From assembly GCF_003086295.3 (NCBI RefSeq), contig NC_092045.1, positions 88,178,693 to 88,242,692 of the forward strand: a DNA stretch of 64,000 nucleotides, read 5' to 3'. Made by a program: the position numbers and the translations under genes. This DNA comes from Arachis hypogaea (taxonomy: Eukaryota > Streptophyta > Magnoliopsida > Fabales > Fabaceae). How positions within the stretch are numbered: the stretch's first letter is position 1; every line of letters begins with the position of its first letter. Of this stretch, positions 1-11,508 are shown piece after piece. The notes under the pieces were generated by a model, which saw only the letters and a program-made list of their open reading frames with translations, ran no database searches and was not told the origin of the DNA.

Positions 1-1040
1 AATATGTGTGATTTTTTATACTAGCATATAGAGTATAGGTTTAATCGATTAGACACCTATTACTTCGTTAGAACTTTAAAATTTATGCTAAAAGAATGTT
101 TAATCTTAGTGACACATTCTTTATCCATATGCTTGTATGACATTTAAATTTTGTAAATAGTGGGGGATTGAAGGGTAATTACAAATTTGATTAATTAATA
201 TTATTAATATTATTGATATTATTATTAATAATATTAATAAACGGTCACTAACCGTTTAATACCATTTGGTTGAAGGGACACAATCTTTTAAGGATTGTGT
301 ATATTCAAAACATTGTATCTATTGGCAATAGAAGAAAAGACAACCATTTGTATACGTAATTAATCATAATTGCTACGTGCAATATGTATAAATAAGTCCT
401 TATCCACCATTTCAGAAACACAAGTACTAAGTGTACATTTTAATTAATTATTAAGAGGTTTTCTTTGTTCAAGAGAGTTGAGAATTTTTTACTATTGCTA
501 ATTAAGAAATTCTTAGGTTTTATTGTATCCTGGGAGAGTATTGTCATCAATCTTATAACAACTAAGTGTGGGGACAAATATCTCTCTAAAGAAAGCGATC
601 TAATCGTGCCTTAAAACCACTACACAAATATAAGATTTTGTCATCTTACAATCTTCATATACTCAACCATTTTATTGTGAAAGTAATTCAACCTTCACTA
701 ATCAAAATCATCACATCTTCTGGTAGCTATTTTACCACGAACACTCTCAAGCTTAGATATGATAGTGCCAAATAATGTCATTTACTTAATTTAAATTTTA
801 TAAATAGCAAGTCTCACTATTACTAAATAATATGTCTTTGCCTTATTTTATATTTTATATAAACTTTATTGATATCTTTTATTTGTAATACCATTTTTTT
901 GTCTGTGATGTATTTGATTCCCACCTAAGCCTGGCTCCAAACACATTACTAAAGTTTTCAAGGAAAACTACAAGTATTGATTGGGTTTTGATAAGACAGA
1001 AGACGATATTCGAAAAATATGATTCTCAAAGTCAAAGGTA
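1..1040. other. AT-rich intergenic DNA, no gene seen
   Basis: No coding region could be supported here. The stretch is strongly AT-rich and includes a run of TAATATTAT-type repeats near 190-240. It ends at the target duplication of the MITE that follows. Confidence 0.6.
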
Positions 1041-1049
1041 AATTTTATT

Positions 1050-1535
1050 GGAGACCACTTCATTAAAGACACTAAAAATGTCTTTTTTTAAAGATGTTTA
1101 CATGTGTCATTATATTATTGGACATCTTTATTAAATTGGTTAATAATTTATTTTTTAATAAACCAGAACAAAATTGGTTTATTATAGCAACAATAATAAA
1201 TCTAATTGCCCACATTATAATTATTAGACCCAATTTGATCCGATCGATTTACACAGTCTAAACAAAATCATGTTTAAATTTTTTGATAAAAAGACAAATA
1301 TATCCCTGATTTTTGTTTAAAAAAACCATGATCCAGTAGGTTATGTAAATTAGTTGGTTTAACCGGATCTGATAACAATTAGGTTTATTGTTATTGTTAT
1401 AAAAAATCAATTTTATTTTAGTTTGTTAAGAAATTCAAAAATAACTGGTTCATTAATACGTCTAATAATAATGCATGCGACACATAAGTGTCTTTACAAA
1501 AAGATATTTTACGCGTCTTTATGAGAGCATCCTCC
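1050..1535. mobile_element. MULE-like MITE with 9-bp target-site duplication
   Basis: A 486-bp non-coding element bounded by identical 9-bp direct repeats, AATTTTATT at 1041-1049 and 1536-1544. Its ends are imperfect terminal inverted repeats: the left begins GGAGACCACTTCATTAAAGAC and the complement of the right end begins GGAGGATGCTCTCATAAAGAC, with similarity continuing inward for about 50 bp. A 9-bp duplication is typical of Mutator-like elements. There is no transposase, so it would depend on an enzyme encoded elsewhere. The boundaries are seen directly; the superfamily is inferred from duplication length and terminal G. Confidence 0.7.
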
Positions 1536-1564
1536 AATTTTATTTACTTAGTCTTACATTGATT

Positions 1565-1568
<4 letters not shown>

Positions 1569-1627
<59 letters not shown>
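1569..1627. repeat. (TA)n microsatellite
   Basis: An uninterrupted TA dinucleotide run of about 59 bases. It is low-complexity sequence and probably polymorphic in length. Confidence 0.97.
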
Positions 1628-1629
<2 letters not shown>

Positions 1630-2022
1630 ATGAATTTTTTTAGCACACTTACACTTGCAAAGAGTAGATAAGTTAATGAGACAATAAACACTCTGACATA
1701 ACTCTAGTAAATTACCTTTTTTTAATTAATTATCAGTTATTTTTTTTACCACGGATTCTTTACTCCATATTTTATGTAGGAGTATTGTTAACCTACCTAA
1801 AAATAATTATAAATTGAACCCTATTTTTTATTTTTGAAAAAAATAATAATTAAAAAATAATCCCTATATTTATTCTTATTAAACTTTTTTTCCCTTTTTA
1901 TTTTGATCCCAGATTTAAATTAATGAACATTTGCTCTAATAGGGTTTTGCCCAGCTTTCAATCACTATTGCTATTGTCTCTTCCTCTCCCTTTGCCGTCT
2001 CTCTCATCCGCTCATCTTCGCC

Positions 2023-2151
2023 ATGCAACCCGAGTCTGCTGCCGCCGTGCAACCCACTTTTTTATTAGGTGTCGTTTTCATCCTATCTCTTGTATATGAT
2101 ATATTTTATTGCTTCTTTCCAAACTCAGATATTTACTTTATTTTGTTTTAT
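2023..2151 (+). other. Possible 5' exon of the chimeric gene fragment
   Basis: After a pyrimidine-rich leader (about 1975-2020) an ATG opens a 42-codon frame beginning MQPESAAAVQPTF. Its position upstream of the PHD and glycine decarboxylase fragments, on the same strand, makes it a candidate first exon of the chimera. I recognise no family and the similarity may be accidental. Confidence 0.2.
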
Positions 2152-2325
2152 TAATTTTTCTATGGCAAGTTTTTTGTGAATTTGAATAAAGTCTAATTTT
2201 AATTTGTGTTTGATATATGTTAGAGGAAACTTTGTTTCAATTGTTTATTAGTGATTCTATTTTTCTTCTATTTTTCTGGTTTTTTTCTTCTTATAATGGA
2301 ACTATAGTTATATATTAAAACAATT

Positions 2326-2484
2326 CTGAGTTATCACTCCAGGTGTATTGGTATTATAAAAATGCATATACCAGAAAGACCATGGTATTGTCCAGAATGC
2401 AAGATTAATATGATTGGGCCAACAGTTGCAAAGGGAACACCACTTAGAGGTGCTGAAATATTTGGAATGAATTTTTTTGAGTAG
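2326..2484 (+). pseudogene. PHD-finger gene fragment (PTM/DDT-domain-like)
   Basis: One frame encodes the C-terminal half of a PHD zinc finger: YHSRCIG, then WYCPEC with its Cys-x-x-Cys pair, followed by KINMIGPTVAKGTPLRGAEI and FGM. The segment after the finger resembles the conserved tail of plant PHD transcription factors of the PTM (DDT-domain) type, which is family knowledge from memory. The frame stops at 2482-2484. It has no start and lacks the rest of the gene, so it is a captured or relic exon. It lies directly against the glycine decarboxylase fragment on the same strand, an arrangement not expected of two independent genes. Confidence 0.7.
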
Positions 2485-2951
2485 CTTTTCATGAGTTCTT
2501 ACGACCATACTGAGTATGAGTTACTCAGGTACATTCATAGGTTACAATTCAAGAATCTCTCGTTATGCCACAGCATGATTCCACTTGGATCTTGTACTAT
2601 AAAGTTGAGTGCAACAACTGAGATGATGCCAGTAACATGGCGCAGCTTCACTGATATTCACCCATTTGCACCAACTGAACAGGCTCAAGGTTATTAGGTA
2701 GCTGGTTAGATGTTTAAATGCTTCTTTTTAGATTCTTATAAATGATCTTTGGCCTAAAAATATGGGAGATAAGGGATTTTTTTAATTTTATCTTTTGTGT
2801 CTACACAATAAAATTTGGTGTCAGAAAATGTTCAAAAATTTGGGTGACTTGTTGTGTACCATCACCGTGTTTGACTCGTTCTCTTTGCAACCAAATGTTG
2901 GAGCTGCAGGAGAGTGTGTTGGGCTGATGGTTATTCGAGCATACCATTTGG
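2485..2951 (+). pseudogene. Glycine decarboxylase P-protein (GLDP) two-exon fragment
   Basis: The exon ending at 2697 encodes [51 protein letters not shown] and QGY, characteristic of the mitochondrial PLP-dependent glycine dehydrogenase of photorespiration. An intron with GT at 2698 and AG ending at 2824 follows. The next exon (from 2825) reads on as [26 protein letters not shown] and [10 protein letters not shown] up to about 2951. The retained intron shows capture as genomic DNA, not a processed copy. The codon before the intron is TAG where the family has Gln, so the frame is broken. The rest of the roughly 1000-residue protein, including the PLP lysine region, is absent. Confidence 0.9.
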
Positions 2952-4848
2952 TATGATGACTTGGCTCATTTTAAATATGTCCGCTTAACATTTATGGTAA
3001 ATATTTGCTATTGGAAAATATTTTTTTATCAATTTATGAGTTAATTTATGACTCTTCTGATTTACTTACATTCTAAAGCAGTATTTGACAATTTTATTTA
3101 ACATTGTACTTGTTCATTTTGTAAGAATCGGGTTTTTTCAAGAAAAACCGTTTTAATAAAATAGTTTTTAGTGTCCAGAGTAGATTCAAGATTTGAAAGT
3201 TTTAATTTCAAAATTTAAAGATAAAATTTGATTTCAACAAATTTTTTTGGGTTAGAAAATGTATTTCTTTCGAAAAGTTTTTGTAAAAATGCGTACGGCG
3301 CTTAAGCTGGCAGTACAGGCTCTAGTTTGTCCAGTACCGCATATTTTGGAAAATAATATTTTGAAGATTGATTTATTGTTTTGAAAGGATAAAAATAAAT
3401 TATAATTGAAAATCGGACACTAATCTTAAAGGTTTTGGCTCAAAGTGGGCCAAACGGGCTAAAACCGCTAATAGGTTGGACCGGATCCAAGTTAGGTCCA
3501 AGCCCAACTTATATATGCATCCTTTAATGAGCTTTCAGCTCATTTTCACTAAAGAGAGAGAGGGAGTTCGGTTATGAGAGAAGAGAGAAGAGAAACCATG
3601 GGAGCACTATTCACCTCCATCTTCCAGGAGCGATAACTTGAGCTACGAAACTCTGATTGACAAGCCGTTTGTGGCCACGCGAAGCTCTTGACGAACTCTT
3701 TCTTTTCATCTAGGTTTTGTTGGTAATATTTCTCAACTCGTGCCCCAGTTTCCTGCCCTAGATTCTGTGCGTTTTTTGGTTTGATTTTTGAGTGAGTTTT
3801 ATGATTTTGCTTGTTTAAGTGATCTCTAGTAGCAAGTAATTATTGAATTTTATCCCTAATCTTGTTGAGTAAGGTAAGGTTTCACTAAAACCTTGTATTT
3901 GGTTGTTTTGTAAACCTTAGGTTTGATGTTAGTATGTTTTATGATGTTAGTTTGAGCCTTGGTGCTTGTTGGAGTTGGCTTGGCTTTTTGGAAGCTTGTT
4001 TGGACTCAAAGTGGTGGTTTGTGCATATTGAGAATCGAGCAAAGTATGGTTTCGATTTTCTTTATGTAATATGTAATGTTTCTGGACCCTTAGGCTAGTT
4101 GACCCTAAGATAGGATTGAATTATATTGGTGTATAAATAATTATATGTGAATTGATGTAATTATTGGTTATATTGAATTATTGTGGTTGATGATGATTAT
4201 TGGGTATTGTTGGTGTTAATGAGTATTGATGATTGGCGTTGTTGATGAGGGTTGTTGATATGGTTGATGAGTAATGATGAATATTGATGTTGTTGGTAAT
4301 TGAAGATGAGTGTTGAGATTATTGATAAATGATATGAATTATGAATGTAGATGAGTAATGTTATTGATATTGAGAATGATTGGGGTGGAATGAGGTTAAT
4401 TAATGATGCTTGTTAGTGATATGATGACGATGGATGATAGTGTGGATTGAAAATGGTTTAGTATGATATGTTGATGTTGAGGTTGAGAATAATGAAATGT
4501 GAATGGGAACTTGGTAAGATTGATAAAAATGAGACACAAAAGGTAAGTTATGAGAAACATTGGAGTTTGAAGTGGTTTTGGTTTGGTTTTGGTTGGAAAT
4601 GTTGGTAAGTTGAGGTTTTGAGATTTTTGGTAAAAATTAGATTTTTGGTGAACTTTGACGGATTATAACTGAGCCTCGGTTTTTGAAATTTGTTGAAATT
4701 TGATTTAAATTAAAGTTCATTGAAAACTCTTCAAATTTATGTAAAGTTTGTAAAATTTGGATTTTCGTAGAGGAAGTTATGATCTTTCAAAGTTTAGTGT
4801 CAAAATCTGAAATTTTGCAAAGTTGCAAAATTTTGTGATTTCTGGTAT

Positions 4849-5193
4849 GTGCTCACGCACATCCTTGTGCGCACACACACCCCTGTGAAATTTTAAACAT
4901 GTGCGTATGCACAGCCTTGTGCATACACACACATAGGGCAATGGCTTTTGTTTCGAGCGCTAGCACAACTTGTGCGTGCACAAAACCAATGGAGTTTTAC
5001 AACTTGTGCGCACGCACAGCCCTGTGCGTACGCACACGTTGGGAAGGTCAGTCTGATGGGGGCGCTAGCACGCCTTGTGCGAGTGAACAGAATTGTGAAA
5101 ATTGGTACCTGTGCGTACGCACACCCCTATGCGTATGCACACTTTTTAAAAATCCCTTTGGGCGTGCGCACGCATACCCCTGTGCGTACGCAC
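4849..5193. repeat. GC-rich dyad array in the gypsy LTR, period 52-53 bp
   Basis: Pairs of 12-bp palindromes of the form GTGCGYRCGCAC start at 4849, 4901, 4954, 5006, 5059, 5111 and 5164. The second palindrome of each pair starts 18 bp after the first, with a 6-bp spacer often ACCCCT or AGCCCT. The pairs at 4954 and 5059 are degenerate. Open frames here, on either strand, are by-products of the GC content and are not annotated as genes. Confidence 0.85.
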
Positions 5194-5552
5194 ACGCACT
5201 GTTTCTCAAATTTAAACTTTGTTTTCAACTATTTCACCTTCCCAACAAACTTGTAAGCTTCTGAGACACCATTTTAAGACTCTTGGACTTAATTTTGGGT
5301 TTCAGCATGGGAAAGGTCTTAGGAGGTTTAGATTGGTATTACTTTAAAAAGTTAGTGAACGGAGGTTTAGGTTTCTGGTGTATTGATTATGAGTTTGGTT
5401 GAGGGAGAAAGAAGAGTAGTGAACTTGGTAATTACTGACAACGAATTGAGAACTGATGAATTGATGAATTCGGAATGGATAATTATGAATTGATGATAGT
5501 TGTGATGAGTTGAAGACTCAGAAAAGAATGATGAAATTATTGGATTATATGA

Positions 5553-5890
5553 GAGTGTGCGGAGTCTATATCTCTGGCATAGCAGATTTCTGTGCTGCAT
5601 GAGAAGTTGTTGTTGAGAGTGTGCGGATTCTATATCTCTGGCATAGCAGATTTCTCTACTGTATGACTGGTTGTTGTTAAGAGTGTGCGGGGCCTATATC
5701 CCTGGTGTAGCAGGTTTTTCTACTGCATGATTTGTTGTGGTTGTTTCCTTCTCTGCTGCAGGAAGTGTGCGGGGCCTATATCCCTGACGTAGTAGACTCC
5801 ATACTATATGGGTGTGCAGGACACTGTATCTCTGGCGTAGCACATTCGTTGCTGCATGAGTGTGCAGGACACTATATCTCTGGGGTGGCA
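5553..5890 (+). repeat. Degenerate tandem repeats in the gypsy LTR
   Basis: About six diverged units, each containing GTGTGCGGGGCCTATATC or a close variant, then CTGG, a TAGCAG-like word and a CTGCATGA-like word. Unit length varies from about 48 to 80 bp. A related block lies in the second LTR copy near 39120-39240. Confidence 0.75.
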
Positions 5891-6911
5891 GAAAAGGCTA
5901 CATCCGGGAGGATGTGTCGGGTTGGCATTTACGGATCGACAAGTGATATCACGAGCTAATAGGATAGACATTCATCATATGCATCTTCTACATGCTTGTT
6001 TGCTTTGATTACTTGAGTTTGCCTAATTGTATAACATGCCTACTTGCTTCTTGAACTACTTGCTATATATGAATATTATTTGTGTTTTACTTGTTTGCAT
6101 TAATTATGATTGTCTGGTGCTGAGGAGGTTAGGTAGGTGGTGGCGATGGGATCGCACAGAGGTTAGGTTGGAGGAGGCTGTGGGATATAGCGGTGCGATT
6201 AGTATTAGTTAGAATTTTCCTAAGTTTAGATAACCCAGTTTATGGTTTAAGTTCTTTATTTATTGATTTTATGTTAAGCTTGAATATCTTGTATTTGATG
6301 TGAAGTTCTAGAATTGCCTTTGGCGTCCCGGAGCCTTACATCTTACATTATTGGGCACTGTTACCATACTGAGAATCTCTGATTCTCATTCCATACTTTG
6401 TTGTTAGTTTTCAGTTGCAGGTCGTAATTCACCTCGGTAAAATTGCGGATATGGTGACAGAGCAAAGTATGGTTTCTCCTGATTTATTTCTGTTTTACTT
6501 TGTTATAGCTACTCTCACATTTCTTTGTATATTTATCTTTATGGCCTTAGAGGCTTACTTGAGAGATAAGTTGTATAAGTCGTTTTAATTCAAAAACTCT
6601 GTATTATTCTGTTTGTAACTAGTCTGCTTAAACTCCACAAGCTGCAGCTAGTTTCCTATGATTATTATACTCTTATATCTATATATGTTTTATTCTCTTG
6701 CATCTAAACCTTGTGTCTTGTGCGTTAGCTTCGTGTGAACGTTTTGCACTTTTGTAATTCTATTTTTGAGCTTAATCCTTCATCGGGCTTCTAGAATATA
6801 TTATTTCCTTCTATATAAATATGTATAAGCCTTAGAATTGTTGTAACATTTGATTAACCTTTGCTTTACAGCTAGAGGTAAGGCTTAAGGAAATGAGGGT
6901 GTTACATTTAG

Positions 6912-6923
6912 TGGTATCAGAGC
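6912..6923 (+). other. Primer binding site, tRNA-iMet type
   Basis: TGGTATCAGAGC matches the complement of the 3' end of plant initiator methionine tRNA and lies 5 bp after the LTR terminus, the usual place for priming minus-strand DNA. Confidence 0.9.
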
Positions 6924-7848
6924 GGTTCATCCTCGTGAGCCTGACGGATGGACCGATTGTGCTTCGTTGCACACTCTGGGTCATTTTTCTTTCGTGCTAT
7001 TTAGGATATCTGTTTGATATGCATAGCATGCTTGTTTGTAAGTGCTTTTGGGGACAATTGAAGCACTGAGCTTGAGATATTGAGACTGATCACCTTAATA
7101 TCGATTGTTTGGTGTGGAAAGGAAACCTGAATGACAACTCGCGGACGAGGTCAATCACGTTAACGAAAAGGTAGTGGGGATGGCTAACCTAGTCTATGCG
7201 TTACGAGCGCAACATGTTCCGGAAAACCAGTTCGTGGAATTGCAGCATATTGATTGATGGGTGAGGCTCAACACTGGTGGCAAAAGAAGTGCCAACTGTT
7301 TCTTTTGCGATTTTTACTTAAGATTTTCAATTTCTACATGGTATGGCTTGGATTCTTGTTAAAAAGGTTTTAAAGCTTAAAACGATTTTGAAAATTAGTT
7401 TGAAACTTTTGGTTTAAATTTTTTGCTTTTGAAACTAAATCAAAACTCTTGGCCTGAATAATATGGTTTACAGAAAAATTGAGTTTTACAATTTTCTTGA
7501 TTTGTGATTTTGGTTTATAATTATCTTATCAATAAGGGATTCAACTTGAAATTATGATTTTAGGATTTTAAATAAATTTAAAAAATTATGGTTCAAAGTA
7601 ATTGATTTAAGAATAAATGATTTTTTAGTCTTTTGAAAAAGGGGTTTGATATTGATCTTGTTTTGGAGATTTTGGAAAAATGTTACAAAATCGGTATTTG
7701 GATTAAAGGAAAAAATTTTGGATTCTTAAGGACGATAATCAGAGTGACGCAGCGGAAGGCGAGAGAGAACATCGACACGGTAGGATAAAAGAGAATATAT
7801 CACGCGGTTCGAATTTTCGAGGGAGAAAATCTTATTAGGAGGGGAGAA
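6924..7848 (+). mobile_element. Gutted interior of gypsy element G1
   Basis: Only about 925 bp separate the primer site from the next LTR start, far too short for gag-pol. An ATG at 7131 opens a short Arg/Gly-rich gag-like start (MTTRGRGQSR) that stops at once. From about 7260 the sequence is AT-rich and similar to 62984-63713. The purine-rich stretch 7838-7848 immediately before the 3' LTR is the polypurine tract. The element cannot encode its own enzymes. Confidence 0.65.
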
Positions 7849-7925
7849 TGTAAGAACCGGGGTTTTCACAAAAAAACTGTTTTAATAAAATAGTTTTTAG
7901 TGCCCATAATAGATTTAAAATTTAG
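7849..7925 (+). mobile_element. Truncated 3' LTR of gypsy element G1
   Basis: The sequence starts TGTAAGAACCGG and follows the 5' LTR for roughly 70 bp before diverging. The remainder is lost, apparently at the junction with the hAT-derived sequence. Confidence 0.75.
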
Positions 7926-8216
7926 AATTTTTATAAGAAAACTGAACATATTGTATATTAAAAAACTTAAACACAAATATCTCAAAACTAATTTCAAATA
8001 TTGGAAATATAGGTTGTCATATACTTGCTTTTAGAATCTTCAAATACTATTTAATTCCTTTTTAGACATTTCTTGCAAAATTATTTAAAAAATGTATTAT
8101 GCTTCATGTAAATAATTCAAATCACAACCATAACTTATGCAATGAAAAAATTAATAATATTATTATTAGAGCTGAAATAAATTAAAATTTGTAACTTACA
8201 TAGACAATTGAGCTCG

Positions 8217-10243
8217 ACATTTTTTCCTTGATTCAAAGTCATCTATTATTGAATATGTACTGAAAGTAGCTGCAATTTCTTTTTCAATGTAAATGACTAA
8301 ATTATCTGCAAGAAAATTCGTCTTCCATTTTACTCTGAAGCCTTATTTCAATAATTTTCATTGCCAAGAAAGCTCTTTCTGTTGTTGCTGTAGATACTAG
8401 AAGAGTCAAGACATTGTGAATCAGTCTATCAACCAAATGATAAGTTCTTGATTTTCTTTTTTCTTTTGATATTTGACATAACTGAAAAAGTGTCCCAACA
8501 TCTTTTAGATGATTCGGCATATCAAATGCGTAATGTTGCAATTGAGCATTCAAAAGAATCCTTTCATGATCAGAAAAATCTTAAGGAAAAAACTTTTCAG
8601 CTAACTTCCATATATTCTAAATATTAAACAACTTAAAATTATCTTTAGAGTTCAAAGCAGTACTTAAAGTCAAAAGCTCCATGATTTTCTCATTGAATCT
8701 ACTATTTAACTCTTGAATTTGAGGGTCAATTGCTGCCAAAAATAGATCTACTCGATAATGATGCTCGATTGTTATCTTTGGTTGACGAGATCGACCTCTT
8801 CCAACCGTGTATTGTGTACTCATATCAGAGATGTCAATTTTATGTTTCTCACAAAATTTCTTAACAATCTCAAGTGAATTGCACTAACCATTTTCCCTCA
8901 ATTTTTGAAGAAGTAGTTTTGATGTGGAAACAACATGCATTGCATTCAAAATATCTTGGGATTTTTGTTGTAATACTTGGCACAAAATATTAGTAATTCC
9001 CATAATTTTCTTCATCAAATGTAATGAAAAAACAAATTTAAACGAGGATAACACTTTGTTGATACCATAAGCCTCATCTCTTTGAGAAGAAGTTGTACCA
9101 TCATCAATAATGTTATTAAGAACGGTATGAGTAGCTGCAAATATTCTTATCAAGCTACAAATAGAATGAAAGTGAGAACTCCATCTTGTATCTCCAGCTC
9201 TTTGTAAAGTGCCCATTTGATTTGTACATTGACTTGTTTCTAGCTCATCATTGGCAATCAATTTTGCATTTTCAATTTCTTGATCTTCTTGTAGTTGATC
9301 ATGTCGTTTGTAAAATACACCAACAATATTGACAATAGCAGTCAATTGTGTGAAGAACTCATGAATTTGAAGTACTTCCCTTGAAGCAGCCACCAGTGCT
9401 AACTGCAATCTATGAGCAAAACAATGGACATAATATGCTTGTCGGCAATCATTTAGAAATAAAGCTTGTAAACTATTTCATTTTCCTCTCATACTGCTAG
9501 CACCATCATACCCCTAATCTCGAATGTTTTCAATTTGGAGATTATAAATAAAAAGCACAGACACCAACTCTTTTTTCAAAGTCAAGGCACTAATATTACT
9601 AGCATGTACAAGATCAAAGAAGTGTTCATGAACAAAACCATCCACATCAACAAATCTCAAAACAATAGCCATTTGCTATTTTTTAGATTCATCACGAGCT
9701 TGATCAATGATAATACAAAATTTGGCATCTTCAGTATCCTTTCTTATTGAGTTTCTCACCATTGTAGCAAGAACATGTAGAATTTTTTTCTAAACATCAC
9801 TTGAAGTATATTTAGCAAATCTAAAACAGGCTTCTGAACACTACTATTGTAAGAATCCAAAAACTTTAATTCAATAAAGTTACCTCGATTATCTGAACTC
9901 GAGCTTTCATCATGGTCTCTATAAGCGTAACCTTGAAAAGTCAACCATCTAATACAATCAATAGATGCTCCAAGTCTACGTCAATTATTTTCAATTTCCT
10001 CTGATGTTTGTCATTTCATAAGTGTATCAACATGTTGTGATTGCTTCATCAAATCATCACATGATTTTGTTGCCCCATGATGGATCGAATTGGGGCCTTT
10101 GCCAATGTGGTTCAAAAGAGGACAATCTTTTTCACTATTTACCTTCTTCCAATTTCTGAAGCCGTTTTCAACGAAAGCATTTGAACCTGTGTTGATTGAA
10201 GATTCCACAGCAAATAGGTAGTATGGTAAACAATATACAGTAT
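8217..10243 (-). pseudogene. hAT transposase pseudogene, middle and C-terminal part
   Basis: Read on the minus strand, successive frames at 10011-10243, 9756-9944, 8884-9408, 8617-8823 and 8302-8553 resemble plant TTF-type/ZMYM1-like hAT transposases. Recognisable pieces are the GFRNWKK zinc-finger-region segment, SSSDNRGNFIEL, QLALVAASREV and the C-terminal dimerisation segment LTLLVSTATTERAF followed by MKIIEIRLQSKM. Stops and frameshifts separate the pieces, so it is dead. The N-terminal part lies at 17186-17588, beyond the inserted element A. The 3' flank down to about 7926 is AT-rich and no terminal inverted repeat was found there. Confidence 0.85.
10239..10243. repeat. Target-site duplication of element A, left copy
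   Basis: AGTAT immediately precedes the left LTR. The same five bases follow the right LTR at 17181-17185, and both sit in the hAT coding sequence. Confidence 0.9.
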
Positions 10244-11470
10244 TGATGAGAGAACTTTTGCGTGGTCTAGAAATTTGCGGATAAATCCTCGTTGCAAGTA
10301 TAGTTTCTAAACCTTCAAAAGTCCTTTCATACAAACGTTTTGGTTGTCACAAGTAACAAACCCCTTTGAAATTGATAACCAAGTATTCAAACCTCGGGTT
10401 GTCTTCTCAAGAAATTGCAGGGAGGTATGTTCTTATTATTGGTTATGGAGATTATAAATTTGGTGTTTTGAGAAATTTGGAGTTTGGGCAATGTGCACAG
10501 GTATATTTTCAAGCAATAAAAATTAATAAATAACTGTAAAATAAACTCTTGGCAAGGTATGAAGACTGGAGGTCCTTATCCCAGTTATCCACATCATAAC
10601 ATGAATGTAGCATAAGCCAAATAGGCAACATATCTAATACAAGCATTGAAGCATCTGAAAGTAAAAAGAGGAATATAAAGTAAAAGAACGTTGAACCTGG
10701 GATTGAGAGTCACTCCTAAAACTAAGAGAAATCCTAAATCCTAATACTAAGAGAGAGGAGAGAACCTCTCTCTCTCTCTAAAAACTACATCTAAAACATG
10801 AAAAGTGAATTATGAGAGCCTCTTATGAATGGATGCATTCCCCCACTTTATAGCCTCTGATCTGTGTTCTCTGGGCCGAAAACTGGGTCAGAAACAGCGC
10901 AGAAATCACTTCCAGCGCTTTCTGGTCCGTACAGGTCACGGAAAAGTGACGCGACCGCATGGCTCACGCGGCCGCGCGGGTTGTGTTCCTGCCAGGTCAC
11001 GCGTCCGTGTGACCCACGCGTTTGTGTCGCCTGGCGTCGGGGCAGCTATGGCAAATTATATATCAAATCGAAGCCCCGGACGTTAGCTTTCCAACGCAAC
11101 TGAAACCGCGTCGTTTGAACCTCTGTAGCTAAAGTTATAGCCGTTTGAGTGCAAAGGGGTCAGGCTGGACAGCTTAGCAATTTCTCCAACTTCTTGTATT
11201 CCTTCCACTTTTGCATGCTTCCTTTCCATCCTCTGAGCCATTCCTGCCCTGTAATCTCTGAGACCACTTAACACACATATCAAGGCATCTAATGGTAATA
11301 AGAGAGGATTAATAATAAGCAAATATAAGATCAAAGAAGCACGTTTTCAATCATAGTACAAAATCAGGAAGGAAATATAAAACTATGCAAATATTATGAA
11401 TAAGTGGGTAAAGAGTTGATAAAATCCACTCAATTGAGCACAAGATAAACCATAAAATAGTGATTTATCA
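10244..11470 (-). repeat. 3' LTR of element A
   Basis: It matches the right LTR but lacks about 250 bp present there (roughly 16048-16310). On the minus strand it begins TGATAAATCAC. It contains two dyad pairs, at 10949 and 10999. Confidence 0.9.
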
Positions 11471-11471
11471 A

Positions 11472-11508
11472 CCTTCCCACACTTAAACACTAGCATGTCC
11501 TCATGCTA
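11472..11508 (-). other. Polypurine tract and AGGA hairpin of element A
   Basis: Read on the minus strand, a stem TAGCATG / CATGCTA closed by an AGGA loop (11491-11508) is followed by the purine-rich TTTAAGTGTGGGAAGG next to the LTR. The same arrangement occurs in B, C and D. Confidence 0.85.

Larger units (their letters stand above)
3120..6906 (+). mobile_element. Very large 5' LTR of a Ty3/gypsy-like element (G1)
   Basis: The LTR starts TGTAAGAATCGG and ends GTGTTACA, giving the terminal inverted repeat TGTAA/TTACA. A tRNA-iMet primer site lies 5 bp beyond. The same start (TGTAAGAACC) recurs at 7849 and 37463. At about 3787 bp it is unusually long. It contains a GC-rich dyad array (4849-5193), a tandem repeat block (5553-5890) and no coding sequence. 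Family assignment rests on the similar internal DNA near 63000-63710, which runs into gypsy reverse transcriptase. Confidence 0.8.
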
